A DNA stretch of 64,000 nt from Cercospora beticola (Eukaryota; Ascomycota; Dothideomycetes; Mycosphaerellales; Mycosphaerellaceae), in contig NC_088935.1 of NCBI RefSeq assembly GCF_033473495.1, positions 2,852,001 to 2,916,000 on the forward strand, read 5' to 3'. The notes beneath the pieces were generated by a model that was not told the DNA's origin, did no database searches, and was given only the letters and a program-made list of their open reading frames with translations. The translations under genes were made by a program, and so were the position numbers. The first letter of the stretch is position 1. The number at the start of each line of letters is the position of its first letter. This document shows positions 1 through 11,807 of the stretch, piece by piece.

Positions 1-1291
1 CACTTCGGCAAGGTTCTTCGACCAGTATCACCTGGCCACCGAACGTCACTGTCCGTGCATTCTGTGTACATCGCTAGCCTCGTATGGCTCAACCTTTCCT
101 GCGGCACCAGTCCAGTGGTCCCCTACCTGCGTCAACGTCTCGAGTCTCGCGCACCCGATGCATTGTTGTGCGTCGAGCTAAACATGGTGCTGCAGCCTTC
201 GGTCGATGTCATGCTCCATCATGCCGCTGCTGGCGGAACCACCGACCGACACAGCATGGCGAGCCTGAGGCCGCGCGCAGCTCGTGCACACGTCCTCAGG
301 TGATGCTTCCGCTATCGGCGGCTCAGCACTTTGAATGGTGGTGCCAGGCACGTCTTCTGTTCAGAGACAAAGGCCAATGGCTGTCAAAAAAGTGTACCTG
401 ACGTTGCCAAAGGTCTAAGGCATCGGCACGTGACGACAAGCCTCCTGAATCCACTATCTCCTTCCGCATACACTCTGGTACCTCGCGGTTCACGCCTACG
501 CTCAGAGAACGCCATGTCCACTTCAAGTGGACCTACGGGACAAGGACGTGGTGAGAGACTTACGACACCAAGGGGCAACAAGAGGCGGAGAGCATGCCAC
601 GCTGCTGTTGATCGCGCCAAAGGCAATATCAAGCTGCATCGTCCGGGCAAGCGACGAGGCCTAGATACCCTCACACCTGCTCGCACGAACGCTCTAAACC
701 CAAATCGAGACGATCCGAGCCCCCCGGAGGTCCTAGTTGGCTCGATTGTGCCGATGCTGAGCATGCAATGCATTGCTGGCTCGACGCATGTGAAGGAGCT
801 ACGGGCTCAACTCGCCGCGAGGATGGACCAAGAGAGTAGTCACCGCGAGCTCTGGCAAAGGGCAGAAAAGCATAAATAGCGGCATGATGGCAGCGTTAGG
901 TCCAGTTCCTCTCATCAACATCTCCCAGCCACTTCTCCCTTCGCGTCCTCAGACACCCAGACCACGAGAGACTTTCTGGTATGTCACTCTACCTGCACCT
1001 ACTCCTTCACCTCCACCACTCATGAGGCATCCCCAATGCCTCTGCAATGTCCATTGGCTGTGGAGGCTCATCACAACTCTACTGAGGCATGATGGCCGCC
1101 TCCATTCACAATGGCTAATGTGTGATCGACAGCGTCCGGATTTCCATCAACACTAGTCACTCAAGCTCGTGCATAAGCACAGACAACCATACTCAGGTAA
1201 GGCATTAGCACCAAGACGATTCTGCACCATCCGCCCCTGACCCGCTTCAGATCAACATCGATTTGACATCAAGCCCCAAGTTTCATTGAAA
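1..1291. other. no supported gene
   Basis: Several overlapping open frames of up to 182 codons occur on both strands, but none has a recognisable domain, splice pattern or biased composition. I see no gene here. The last 100 bases would serve as the 5' region of the small Cys-rich gene at 1292. Confidence 0.5.
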
Positions 1292-1645
1292 ATGTGCTTC
1301 TTCGAGTGCTACAAGTTCTCCTGCCGCGACTGGAAGTGGGGCAACTTCAAGCAACACTGCAACAGAGAATACCGCACAGGTGAAACCTGCGGCATGAAAC
1401 TCCTCTACTGCACCATCGACTTGGCAGACAAGTGCGCCTTTTGCGAGAAAATCGAAAAGAAGCTTCGAAGGCGCGAGAAGGCCATGTCCGACCGTGCACG
1501 CTGGATGCAGGAACCCCAACGTTTCAAGGCTTCGATTGAGAAGGCTACGGAAGATATTGCCACTTTGGAGCGGGAAATCACTAGCATTCAAGCCGAGAAG
1601 GATCGGAGGTATCAGAATGTGGGAAACACGAAGAGGAGTGGTTGA
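1292..1645 (+). CDS. small Cys-rich protein with coiled-coil tail
   Basis: A 117-residue single-exon protein beginning at the ATG at 1292. The first 55 residues hold eight cysteines in spaced pairs (for example CYKFSC, YCTIDLADKC and CAFCEK), which suggests a metal-binding or disulphide-stabilised knot. Residues from about 56 onward are charged and predicted helical (KIEKKLRRREKAMS and a later heptad-like stretch). It has no signal peptide. Proteins with this layout (Cys-rich start, basic helical end) are common orphans in Dothideomycetes, but I cannot assign a function. No neighbour helps. The opposite strand also has an open frame of similar length, but it lacks this cysteine patterning. 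Confidence 0.5.
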   Translation: MCFFECYKFSCRDWKWGNFKQHCNREYRTGETCGMKLLYCTIDLADKCAFCEKIEKKLRRREKAMSDRARWMQEPQRFKASIEKATEDIATLEREITSIQAEKDRRYQNVGNTKRSG

Positions 1646-2274
1646 AAACTTTTCCGATGTTTGTCGGCATCGGATGTTGCTTTTTCTTGGCGCTTCTGGT
1701 TGCTCGGTTTCAGGTTCACTTTTCGGTTGTAACATCACCACTCGATCAAGTCGTTACATGGATTCCCGAAGGTTGTGAGGAGAGGTGATGATGCGTCGGT
1801 AGTGTTGTGCGCCTTTTCTTGGCGTGCTCGCTGCAGGGGTTGTTCTCTGGTGTGGGGCGATTTTCTTTCGTTGGCTCTTCGAGACTGAAAAGACACCATA
1901 GCTTTAGCTACTTACGAATTTCACGACCATTAGAAATGCCTCTGTGAATCGACACTTCTGAGCGTATGGATTTTCTGCAGGATGGCATTTGGTTGCTATT
2001 TGGCCAATGGTTGTGACGCTGAGGTCGGCGCTAAGGAGGGACAGAGCGCTTAAGCAGAAGTAGTGTGGACTTGGGGTTTGCTCCTGTCTACGTCGTGCAA
2101 GGCGACTTCACGGGACTGGAATGAATCATCGCAAGGTGAACAAGGATTGATCGTTCGCGAAGCAATTGTGATGCTACCTAATTCTATGAAGCGAGTCAAT
2201 CGTTCATTTCATTCTTTCCCCATCCCAAGCACGAACGCCCTTCCCTTCGAACTCCCATACACACACTTTCCACC
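1646..2274. other. intergenic, nothing recognised
   Basis: This is about 630 bases between the plus-strand Cys-rich gene and the 3' end of the minus-strand PAN-domain gene, so it probably holds two 3' untranslated regions. No other structure is seen. Confidence 0.5.
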
Positions 2275-5200
2275 CTACTCAGGCCGTCCGTAATAGCCTC
2301 CACGACCGGTAGCCTGAGCAGGAGGACCGAAACTTTGCGGACGATCGCCATATCCTTGGAAACCAGAGGGAGGGCAGTTCGAATAGCAGCCGTACTCAGT
2401 GACGGTGGTAAAAATGGTGGTGGTACCCAAGATCTGAGTTACACAGGTGTTGCTGCTAGTGGTTGGGAACGGCGGGAATGTGACCGGCGCTGTGCTCGAC
2501 GAGGAAGCAGTGCCTGGAGGGGTGGTGCCGGTGGGCGCAGTGCGGGAGCTGGTCCGCGATCGGGTGCCAGAGCGAGGACCGCTGGGTGCACTGAAGGGCA
2601 CTGAGCCGCTCGAGGATGGCGCTGTTTGGGAAGCAGGTGGTGTTCCGTTTGGAGTTGTCGAAGGCAACGAGGATGAACCGGTGCCGAAGGGCACAGATGG
2701 AGCAGTTCCCGACAAGCGTGTGGCCGAGCTAGAAACCACAGAGTTGGTGTAGGGCACTCCAGTTGATGAACCGCTTCCTCGACTGCGAGTGCCTGAACGG
2801 GAGCCCAAGGAATTGGTGAAGGGCACTCCGCCGCTGCTACTGGTCACTGACTCGGAGTTGGTGACTGCAGGTGGTGTGCCAGTGGAAGGGCTTGTCACGA
2901 GCGGGGCGGTGGAATTCGCACCAAGGGAGCTCGTTCTTGATCGAGGTCCGCTAGGAGCACTGAACGGCACAGATCCAGTTTCCACGGGAATGGACTCCGT
3001 GAAGACATTGGGTGCTGAGGTGGAGATGGAACTGCCACCTTCAGTCTGCGACTCATATTGATCTGCCGACGACAACGACGACACGCCTAACGTAGTCGGG
3101 AACCTTGTTGAAGAGCGCCGCGTATTGGAACGATTATCCCTCGTGTTGCTGAAGGGGCTCGAGCCAGAGGCTTCTGTCGAGCTGGCATACGCGGTGCTAG
3201 CAACAAAGTTTGTTGACGAAATTGGTGTAGGAGGAAGATCTGAGCTGGGCACAACACCAGAAGCAGCGGTCGAGCTTGCATCGAAGAAGCCGGTCTGTCC
3301 ACTCGTTGAGAATACCGGAGAGAAAGGCACACTTGACGGAGGGATGACCCCAGATGCCTCAGTGGAGCTGGCTGCTCCAATACCCGTCACTCCGGAGGTA
3401 GCTGAGATGGGGGTGAATGCAGGTGATGAAGACGTCACGTTCGATGGAACCACTCCTGAGGCCGCTAAGCTGCTTGCTCCGGCAGTTCCTCCCTCTCCAC
3501 CGGAAGCGACGAAGCCGGAGCTGTAGTACGTGTTGCCAGCATTGCTTATAACACTCGGAGCAAGTGGTGAAGATGTCACATCGGATGAAATTGCGCCTGA
3601 GGCTGCTGTGCTGCTTGCTCCAGCAGCGCCTCCCTCTGCTCCAGAAGCGACGAAGCCAGAGCTGTAGTACGTGTTGCCAGCATTGCTTATAACACTCGGA
3701 GCGAGTGGTGAAGATGTCACATCGGATGAAATTGCGCCTGAGGCTGCTGTGCTGCTTGCTCCGGCAGTGCCTCCTTCTGCTCCAGAAGCGACGAAGCCGG
3801 AGCTGAAGTACGTGCTGCCAGCATTGGTTACAACACTCGGAGCAGGTGTTTGGATGACACCTGAGCCTTCGGTACCACTGCCGCCACCAACTCCACCGCC
3901 GCCACCAGAGATGACGACCTGGCTTGATCGGATGGTACTCCACGCGGAGGCAGAAGTGATGACGCCAGCGCTGTTGCTCGAAATACCTCCGCTTCCACCG
4001 CCGCCTACAGAACCGGCACTGCCTGTCGCGAACGAGTAGTACAATGTCGTGGTCACGGCGGAGATTTCTGTGCCATTGGAAGCGTATGTGCTAGTGACAA
4101 TGACGGAGGTAGTGTTGTAGCCCTCGGGATAGTACTGTGTGGTGTTGGTTGTCGTCGTCACGATGCTCTGACCTCCTGCACCAGCGCTCTCCACCACCCC
4201 ATTCGACGTGATGTTGTTGATGGTTGAGCTCGTCGACGAGGCCGCGTAGACTGTCGTTGCTGAGGCCCATGATTGGGTGTAGGCCGTGTAGTATGAAAAG
4301 TACCATACGCCATCTTGAGTGAAGTACGTGGAGAATACAGTGCCCGAGGAGTATGTTGAGCCGTCCGAGATATACGTTGAATAGATTGTTTCTCCTGGGG
4401 CATTGACCAGCAAGCCACTGATCGGCACCTGTGGAGTAACGACCGAGATGGAAGTCGAGCTGTCAGAGAAGATCTCGGACATTGAGGAGCTGGCGTCCTC
4501 AGGGTCTAGTGTACTTGTCTCAGAAGAGAATGGTGCAGATTCAGTGTTCGTTCCGGCGGGCGTGTCCGGCGTGATGCCGACGAGAATTCTCTGCAAGATA
4601 CCACTATCCACGCCAAGGGCTGGTACAGTAGTGTTCGCTGCGCCTTTGAGAAAGCAGTTGTATCCCTGGTTTCTGCGTGCATCGTAGAAAGAGAAACCCT
4701 TGCAGACCGGCTCGTCAAACCGCTGGTTGGCGGTCGAACAAGCTGCTGCACATTCGGAGTAAGTATTGAACGAGAGCACGCCATAGAAATCCGGATCAGT
4801 GATATCGGTGTCACACTTCACCAAATAGTCGAACTTTTCGTAGCCGATCAGCTGACTCACGATCGAGTTATCGTCTTCCGGGCATTGAAATCCTGGTGTC
4901 GTTGGAGCGGGTGCATTAGGAGATGTTTGCGAGGATGGTGACGGCACTGTACTATCGTCTGAAGCTGAAGGAGTGCCAGCCCTGACGGTAGTCGTCACTG
5001 TTCCAGCAGTGGCAGTGGACACAATCGTTGTGGTTTCCTGCTCATAGGCAGAGCGTGTGAGGACTCTCGGCTGCGCAGTGTACGTAGTTGTCACAGTAGG
5101 ACCTGGAAAGTTATGGCATGCACATGCGCTTGCAAATGAGGCCGACACGGTGTCGTCGGAAGCATTGTTGGCGTTCGCCATTCTGCGGAAGGCCACGAGG

Positions 5201-5700
5201 GCATCGGCGACCTGCGCGTCAGAAAGACCTCGAGCAGGCGCGGGAGATGCATCTCTTTTGCTCAATTGAGGCACGGCAGTCACAGTGACTGTGGCGGCAG
5301 GGACGGTCGTGACACGTCTCTGCGTGAACGATTGTGTGCTGAATGTATCGATATAGGTACTGTTTGGTCGTGAGCAGATTACCCGAAAGAAGGACAACAA
5401 GACTCACCTGACTGGAGTTCGCGTAACTGTGACAGTTGTATTTGGGTAAGTAATGTATTGCTGGCAGAATGATGGTCCAAAATCTGGGTCATCTGGGTCA
5501 TTGAGAAAATTGTAGTAATTGTCCTGATAGCAGGTTGCTGCCGCAGCCTTTTTGAACAGGCGATTAAAGAATTGACGGACAATGTTGTTGTTCGAAGAAT
5601 CAGCGTCACGCTGCTGTGGTCCTGCAGGAGTGTTCGCGACACGAGCATCGGATACGTGAATGAGTGACAGGCCAATGGCCACAATCGCAGAGGGGCGCAT
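2275..5700 (-). CDS. secreted PAN-domain, Ser/Thr-rich repeat protein
   Basis: Two exons, 5700-5408 and 5359-2275, encode 1125 residues. The 48-bp intron has a GTGAGT donor and the phase is kept, with the AG|T codon restored. The protein starts with a signal peptide (MRPSAIVAIGLSLIHVSDA). Around residues 255-360 it has a Cys-containing PAN/Apple-like domain (CPEDDNSIV... through SECAAACS and CKGFSFY to NCFLKG). The rest is Ser/Thr/Gly-rich and probably heavily O-glycosylated, including three 47-residue tandem repeats and many ASSTAASG-type units. The C-terminus carries a CVTQILGTTTIFTTVTEYGC segment followed by a Gly/Tyr/Pro-rich end; I see no clear GPI signal. PAN domains bind protein or carbohydrate, so a cell-wall or adhesin-like role is plausible, but that is inference. 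Confidence 0.8.
3407..3831 (-). repeat. three 141-bp in-frame tandem repeats
   Basis: Three consecutive copies of a 47-codon unit lie inside the secreted PAN-domain gene; each contains NAG(S/N)TY(F/Y)SSGFVASG. The two upstream copies in the protein are nearly identical at the DNA level (matching blocks starting near 3528 and 3669, exactly 141 bp apart). The third is more diverged. Edges are approximate. Confidence 0.85.
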
Positions 5701-6532
5701 CCTCGCGCAGCTGCTTTGCGGCGACGGCGAGGGTTAGGCGGTCGCTTCGAAAGAACGAGATGATGCACAGAGCTTGAACGAATTCACCAACCGCTTTACT
5801 TCTTATAATCAAAAGGGCGCTATAGCCTTAGGTTCTCGCGCGCCTTGCTCTGCAGAAGCTGGCTGGGGGAACTGCTTCTGCATGTGGTGGCATACGGAAT
5901 GCCACGGCGTGTACTGCTTGGTGTGGTGTCGACCTGAGACAAATACGTGAACTGACCACAGAAGTCAAGTCATTTCGACCTCAGTCATTCCGAGGCTACG
6001 GGCAGAATGCAGATGATCGAGCAAATCCGAAATACCTTGCTGTGCTCAGTACCCAGATATCGAGACATCCGGCAAGTGCCTTGCCTCGCTTGCTTGTTGA
6101 GCATATCCAGAACAGACTGCCAGGAATGTGGCTTGTCGCGGATCGTCATGACGGGAGACTTTTGATGCCGTTGATGGCTGCGCTGAGCGCGTAGTCAAAT
6201 GTCGAGCCCCGCCAGACATATTGAAGGCGCGTGTCACGAAGAGAGACATGATGTTGCGATCAAGTGCTGTGCATTCTTCGTTGGATAGAGCCGTGCTTAG
6301 GAGGTGGAGCAAGAGTTGATGTCTGTGGGTTGGAGAAAGAGCTGCACCGAATGGCCACACGGCTCCTCCCGGCACTAAATGTACCGGCCGGCGCCGACTG
6401 CCGTGACGTCGAACCCCAGCAGGGAACACTTTCACGCAACTTGTGAGACATTGCAGCAACGGCTCATCCTTTGTGAATGGAAATTTCAGCGCCGTGACCG
6501 CGCAACAAGCGGCCAGGGGAGGTATCAATGGA
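5701..6532. other. divergent intergenic region
   Basis: This stretch separates two divergently transcribed genes (secreted PAN protein on minus, LAMTOR1-like on plus) and must contain both promoters. A 160-codon minus-strand frame at 6046-6528 has no recognisable feature and is not accepted. Confidence 0.45.
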
Positions 6533-7118
6533 ATGGGGGCTCTGTGCTCGTGTCTGGGTCAGCGACCTCCTTCGCAAGACGTACGTGAGCTATGCCTCTA
6601 ATGGTTTCGAGATTCTTGTGGAAAGGAGTGCTGACACTACAACACACAGGGCGACTTAGACCGCATCTTAAACTCCGAGCAACCGACATATGGCACGCAT
6701 GATACAGGAGGCATTATACCCCGAGATGAAGAAGAGCTGAGGAGAGAGCGCGATGCTCTTGAGTACATCACCGCTCGTGCCGCTGAGTACGTGCTATGTG
6801 AACCGGAAGGAAAGCCGCAGTACTGATGAGCACGATAGCCATATGATCGACATCATAAATCCGAGCCCGGCAGACCTTGACCAAGCCCGCATTGACGTGA
6901 GCAAGCACCGCACTTCGGACACCGGAAGCAGCTCGGCGAATGGACAGGCGCAAAACCACGAGGAAGATAGCGATGATGAGGAAGCTGCATGGCTCCGAGA
7001 TCTGGAAGAGAACGATACGGATGTAGCGGCACCGCAACGAGGAAACCTCGTTATGGACATCAGTCTGCTGCGAGATACGAGTCATCAGAATTCGTCCAGG
7101 ATTGAAGCAGTGCGATAG
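6533..7118 (+). CDS. LAMTOR1/Ego1-like EGO (Ragulator) complex subunit
   Basis: Three exons, 6533-6580, 6650-6786 and 6839-7118, encode 154 residues; both introns (GTACGT donors) preserve frame. The start MGALCSCLG fits dual lipidation: Gly2 with Ser6 for N-myristoylation and Cys5/Cys7 for palmitoylation, the same arrangement as LAMTOR1 and yeast Ego1/Meh1. It is followed by the family core: an acidic loop, then a charged helix (RRERDALEYITARAAD) and HMIDII. The C-terminal half is acidic and low complexity (HEEDSDDEEAAWLRDLEEND). In the known family this protein anchors the Rag GTPase scaffold on the vacuolar or lysosomal membrane and feeds TORC1. The short first exon makes it easy to miss. 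A further 3' exon cannot be excluded. Confidence 0.72.
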
Positions 7119-7891
7119 TTGGCATATGTCGCTGCTCAATCTTCTGGAAAGGCTGTGTCGTTGGCGTAAAGCTAGCGATGGTGCTTGTGTTCTGCCGCAC
7201 TCGCAGCTCTGCTGCAATTCCTCAGCCACGCTGGCCTCGGGGCGCTCTCTGGGACATACGCCTCCCGGATGAAACTGGCACCGCAACACACTTCTCCAAC
7301 TCTCCAGGATTGGATCGGAGACCAATGATCATTCCTTCGGTTTCGACATTATGCTCGCGTATATACGCTTCACATCCCAGCTTCGGCATTTCATTTTCTG
7401 CTATCACTGCGCCATGCTTAGATAACAATTGCTGTCTGCGCTAAGAAAACTCCACCGCGCCAGTCGAACCTCGATTTGAGCCTGTCCCGCTGTGCATGTC
7501 TTGGTCACTGGCGAGGCCTAAACTACCACAGTCGTCAACGTGAGGATCACACCCAGCAGGCATCTTTCACTGATCCACTTGGGCTCCGTCCAAAAGGTAA
7601 AGATAATCTCGCAACATTCACACCTGTGCGCGCGTTGCGCGTGTCTTCTGCGATTGAGTCTCTCAACAATCGTACGTTCGGCCACGATCGACAGTTTCGT
7701 CTCCGCTGCCTTTCTTGTATCGGAGGGACGTTGCGCCGGCTCCGTTGCCTCGTCATTGAACGCCGCCTTCGAAGGATTGCGGAAGGCAACAACCTTCTCA
7801 TATAGGACGGAGAGAGCTTTCTTTCACCATAAGATGTGGTGAGGGTCAAGCCAAGTCTGCTAATTCTTGTCACCCAGAGTGTTCGCTCGCA
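7119..7891. other. intergenic, 5' region of the P450 gene
   Basis: Overlapping frames of about 100 codons occur on both strands near 7476-7873, but none has domain content. No gene is supported. Confidence 0.45.
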
Positions 7892-9919
7892 ATGGCTATT
7901 CTACCGCGCCTCATCACATCCTCCATCGTTCTTACGCTGCTCGCCAACAAATATGCGAGCACTCCGATTGGCCCTTTCTCGACTGTCGTTTTGCTCTTCC
8001 TTGCCCAGTTCGTTCTGTACCAGGCATACTCGATTCTGATATGGCCTCACTACATCAGTCAGATTCGGCACCTGCCACGTAAGTTCGCTACTGCTTCGTG
8101 AGAACTCGGAGGAGACGGCAAGTGGAAGAAGGCTGACAATAAGGCATATACCAGTCGTTCCTGAATCGCATTGGTTCTGGGGTCAGACCAAGAGAATCCT
8201 GAAAGATCCCAGTGGGACCCCAATGCGCGAATGGGTAGCCAATGTGCCGAATCAAGGATTGCTCAGATATTCTGTCTGGTTTCAGCAACGAATTCTGCTT
8301 ACAACTCCAGCTGCCCTCGGAGAGGTGCTGGTAACCAAGAACTATGATTTCGTCAAGCCATGGCACTTTCGCGCTGGTCTAGGACGCATCCTTGGAAATG
8401 GTGTGCTGCTGGCTGAAGGCGACGAGCACAAAGTACAACGCAAAAATTTGTCTCCTGCTTTCGCTTTCCGCCATATCAAGGACATTGTGCCATTGTTCTG
8501 GTCCAAATCACAAGAACTCGTGGGTTGCTTAGAGCATGCATCCTCCAGCGCAATTTCTAGCGATCATGTTTCGGATCTGGAAGACGAAAACCATGAGAAA
8601 GCAGCTGCGGTACACGCTCAAGGTGCTATTGACGTTGGCAACTGGACTTCTCGTGCCACGCTCGATATTATTGGTCTGAGCGGTATGGGTCAAGACTTCA
8701 ATGCGCTACAAGATCCTGACAATCGCCTGAACCGAACCTACAAGACTGTATTCAATCCAGGAAAGGCTGGAAGGTATGTCTAGGATGTGGAAAATCAGAC
8801 CACTCACGTCGAGATTGTTTCGATCATGGCAGCAGCGCGGCTCATCGCATGACAACACTGACTCAATTCTTTGACAGGTTCCTACAGATTCTCGGAGTCT
8901 TTCTGCCAACCCGACTTGTCCAGCATCTGCCCATGAAACGCAACAAGGAATTGAATGCGGCATCCTTGTACATCAAACAGGTCTGCCGCGATTTAATCGC
9001 TAAGAAGCGTAGTGCTATGGCGGAGAAACGCACAAAGGACCTCGACATCATTTCTGCGGCCCTCGAATCTGGTGGCTTCAAAGATGAAGAATTGGTGAAC
9101 CAAATGATGACATTTCTGGTAGCAGGGCATGAGACTACCGCCACTGCCATGGTACAGTCGACACTCTACCGTGATATCACGTTCTGCTTGCTAATCACAA
9201 CCCGCAGATCTGGGCACTTTACGAACTCTGCAAACACAAAGACAAGCAACAGAAATTGCGAGAAGAGGTCCGAGCTAAGATCCCCTCGCTTGGAACTCAA
9301 GTCACGGCCGCTGCCATCGACGAATGTCATTACCTTCACGCCGTCTGCTCTGAGACCTTACGGCTCTGGGCACCCGTCAGTCTCACGATGCGAGTAGCTG
9401 ACCGAGACACCACAATCCAAGGCGAACATGTTCCAAGAGGAACGACGGTAATCCTCGCGCCAGCCGCAATCAACACATCGCCACAGCTGTGGGGAGAAGA
9501 CGCAATGGAATTCAAGCCGGAGCGGTGGTTGAATGCCGATGGGAAAGCCAATCAGAGAGGTGGAGCGGATTCGAATTATTCGTTCCTGACGTTTCTTCAT
9601 GGCCCTAGGTCATGTATTGGGCAGAGATTCTCGCAGTATGAGCTCGCATGTCTTCTTGCTGCTTGGGTAAGTTGGACCAGGTGCTGTTACCTCGTCATGT
9701 TCTTTACTCGGCTAACGTGCGGTGTTCTAGATTGGACGATATGACACCTCGTTTGAGGAGGGGAGCGCTCTCTCCAAGGGATTGCTGGATATCAAGGTGA
9801 GTTGCGCTTGTTGCTTTGTCAGTGATCACCAAACACATGCTGACGTGCTCTAGGGAGGCATCACCGCCAAGCCAAAGGGTGGTCTATGGACGACCCTCGA
9901 GGCGGTGCCTGGATGGTGA
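7892..9919 (+). CDS. cytochrome P450 monooxygenase
   Basis: Six exons, 7892-8078, 8155-8773, 8878-9151, 9208-9666, 9731-9796 and 9854-9919, give 556 residues with every phase matching. An N-terminal hydrophobic anchor (residues about 5-60, two membrane-like stretches) indicates an ER enzyme. The four diagnostic P450 motifs are in order: I-helix AGHETT, K-helix ETLR (ExxR), PERW, and the heme loop FLHGPRSCIG, with the axial cysteine near residue 496. The length is normal for a fungal microsomal P450. Family members use O2 and NADPH via cytochrome P450 reductase to hydroxylate lipophilic substrates; the substrate cannot be read from sequence. No secondary-metabolite backbone gene lies nearby, so a lone catabolic or detoxifying role is as likely as a biosynthetic one. 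Confidence 0.92.
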
Positions 9920-10141
9920 TTCAACGACAAGGAATCTGTCTACTAGTCATATATGATTTTACGGCACACAGGACCAGGCACACCGAAAGCGATTTCGCAG
10001 CCCATGACCCTTTGATTACACAACAACGTGTCACTTAGGGTTCACCCAAAGAATTTGCTGTCAATGTTACAATTTCTACTCTTGTACAGACTTTGCCATT
10101 CAGTCAATATGTATTCTGACATCCTCGATGTACCTTCGCCT

Positions 10142-11807
10142 TTACGCCAGACTCGGGCGGGGAGGCGGTGCCACAGTCACTATTACGGTGCTGGTTTCAA
10201 CGACGATCTCTGTGCTCGCTCCTACCGGGCTTGTGTCTCCGAGCAGTGTTGGTGATGGCGTCGAAATGGACGATGACTGATTAGCGGCCGTGTCGCTCGG
10301 CACCGCGCTTCCCGCTGTGGGCGTGTTTGAAGTGCTGCTCGTTGTCGGCCGTCCTTCTGCTCCACTGGCAGACACGGATCTGGTGCTCTCCGCTGGGACG
10401 ACTGACGGAACTGAACTCGACTCGGGAACATTGGCAGTCGCTGATTGATGTACTAATATGCTGTTGACAGCGAAATAGGCTTCCTGGTCACAGAAGATGC
10501 ATGTCAGCATGCGGCACATCAGTCAAAAACAATTCATTTGTGGTGTTACCTTGAACGCCTGTGGGTTGTTTCCCACGTATATGTTGCAAGACGTCCATTG
10601 ATTCGACGGGTCCATTACAGGGCATGAAGTATTAGAGTTGAAAGTTGGACCAGCCCACTTGTACTCGTCAGCAGAAATCTACCAAAATCAAAGGGAGACG
10701 GTTACTGACTGTGCCACAAAAATCGATGTTGAAGATCAGTTGCATGTTGCTGAAGTGCTCATCGATATTGCAGCTTCCCCCAAAATTGGCGACAGGCGTT
10801 CCGAATTCGTCTGGGTTGGGGTTCAGCGCGAGCACCGCAGGAGGGATAACAGCAGTTCGTGGGAAGAACTAGATCCTAATCGCAGCCGATGTCCACTCCA
10901 TTGCGAAGACGCCCCCTCCATTTGCGTTGAAGTCGGTACCAACAGTGTTAGGCATATTTGGTGATATGTTGCAACCTTTGTATCCTTGGTCTTCCTGTGC
11001 GGTTTTCATTAGAGCGGTGTGCAATGCAGTCTCAGCGAACGACCTACACCGCAGTCGTTCGTCAGCAAAGTGCCGGTCTGCCCCGACCCGGCGATCGTGC
11101 AGTTTGGAGCGGTGTGCATGGCGAAGAGACCGTGCGAGGCATCATTCGTATATTCTATAATGTCGAGTTCGCCTACGGCTGGTCAGCTGCATGCGTGAAG
11201 GTGCCATTGTGATAACCATACCGTAGGCTGGCCAAGGAAGGGGCCCGTTTCCCAGCATCCATATTGCAGGCCAAATGCCACATACGCTGCTGGGCCTAGG
11301 CGAAGAACGTGAGCATCACATCATGATCACGGCTTCCACGAAGATGTGACTGACATGTGAGATAGATCGATAATGAACAGGCCACTAGCACACCATGTCA
11401 GATTCGAAGAATTTCTGAGGCGGGATCAGGGCGCAAGGCGCGTACTGGTTGAAAGTCTGCTTGGTGCTCAAGCGTAGACTCTTGCGGCCCTTGTTGGCAT
11501 AAGGATCGTACATCTGGACCGCATCGGCGCCGAAGTATGCCACGCCATCGGTAACGTGCAACATCTGTAGCGCCTGTGCGGCTCCGCGGTCGATGTACTC
11601 GACAAAACCGAAGCTTGTGACTTGGTCAGCTCGGTTCTCATACAGCAGCCCGGCCTTTGGTTGCGCGTACGTCGGATCATACTGCGTCCAGAAGTCGAAG
11701 GCGTCAAAGAAGGTCGGCCCGCTCAGGTTAGTCTGCAGCGTGTATGGAACGGCACTGATAGCGACAGCCAGGCGGAGGACAAGAAGTGCAACGAAGGTGG
11801 TGCCCAT
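10142..11807 (-). pseudogene. GH16 endo-beta-glucanase with in-frame stop
   Basis: Six exons on the minus strand can be chained: 11807-11392, 11295-11222, 11172-11048, 10994-10710, 10678-10550 and 10483-10142 (the first junction is the least certain). They describe a 456-codon GH16 protein: signal peptide (MGTTFVALLVLRLAVAISA), FFDAFDFWT, the SVCGIWPAIWMLG block, the catalytic GELDIIE (ExDxxE, both glutamates present), GTDFNANGGGVFAMEW, then a Ser/Thr-rich tail ending near VIVTVAPPPRPSLA. At 10871-10869, codon 247, TAG sits where the family has Trp (AIRI-stop-FFPR; IKVWFFPR is usual). Reading resumes perfectly beyond it. A one-base change from TGG explains it. Without it this would be a secreted mixed-linkage or 1,3-beta-glucanase. 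A sequencing error or strain polymorphism is the alternative to real decay. Confidence 0.75.

Noticed and set aside
331..879. 182-codon plus-strand open frame
   Set aside because: Overlaps other frames on both strands, has no domain or signal and no splice pattern.
3125..3526. long plus-strand frames opposite the PAN-domain gene
   Set aside because: Complement of a repetitive Ser/Thr/Gly-rich coding sequence, which gives stop-free mirror frames.
6046..6528. 160-codon minus-strand open frame
   Set aside because: Lies in a divergent promoter region and has no recognisable feature.
10142..11807. P450 and GH16 genes as a secondary-metabolite or degradation cluster
   Set aside because: No synthase, transporter or regulator adjoins them, and neighbours are housekeeping genes.
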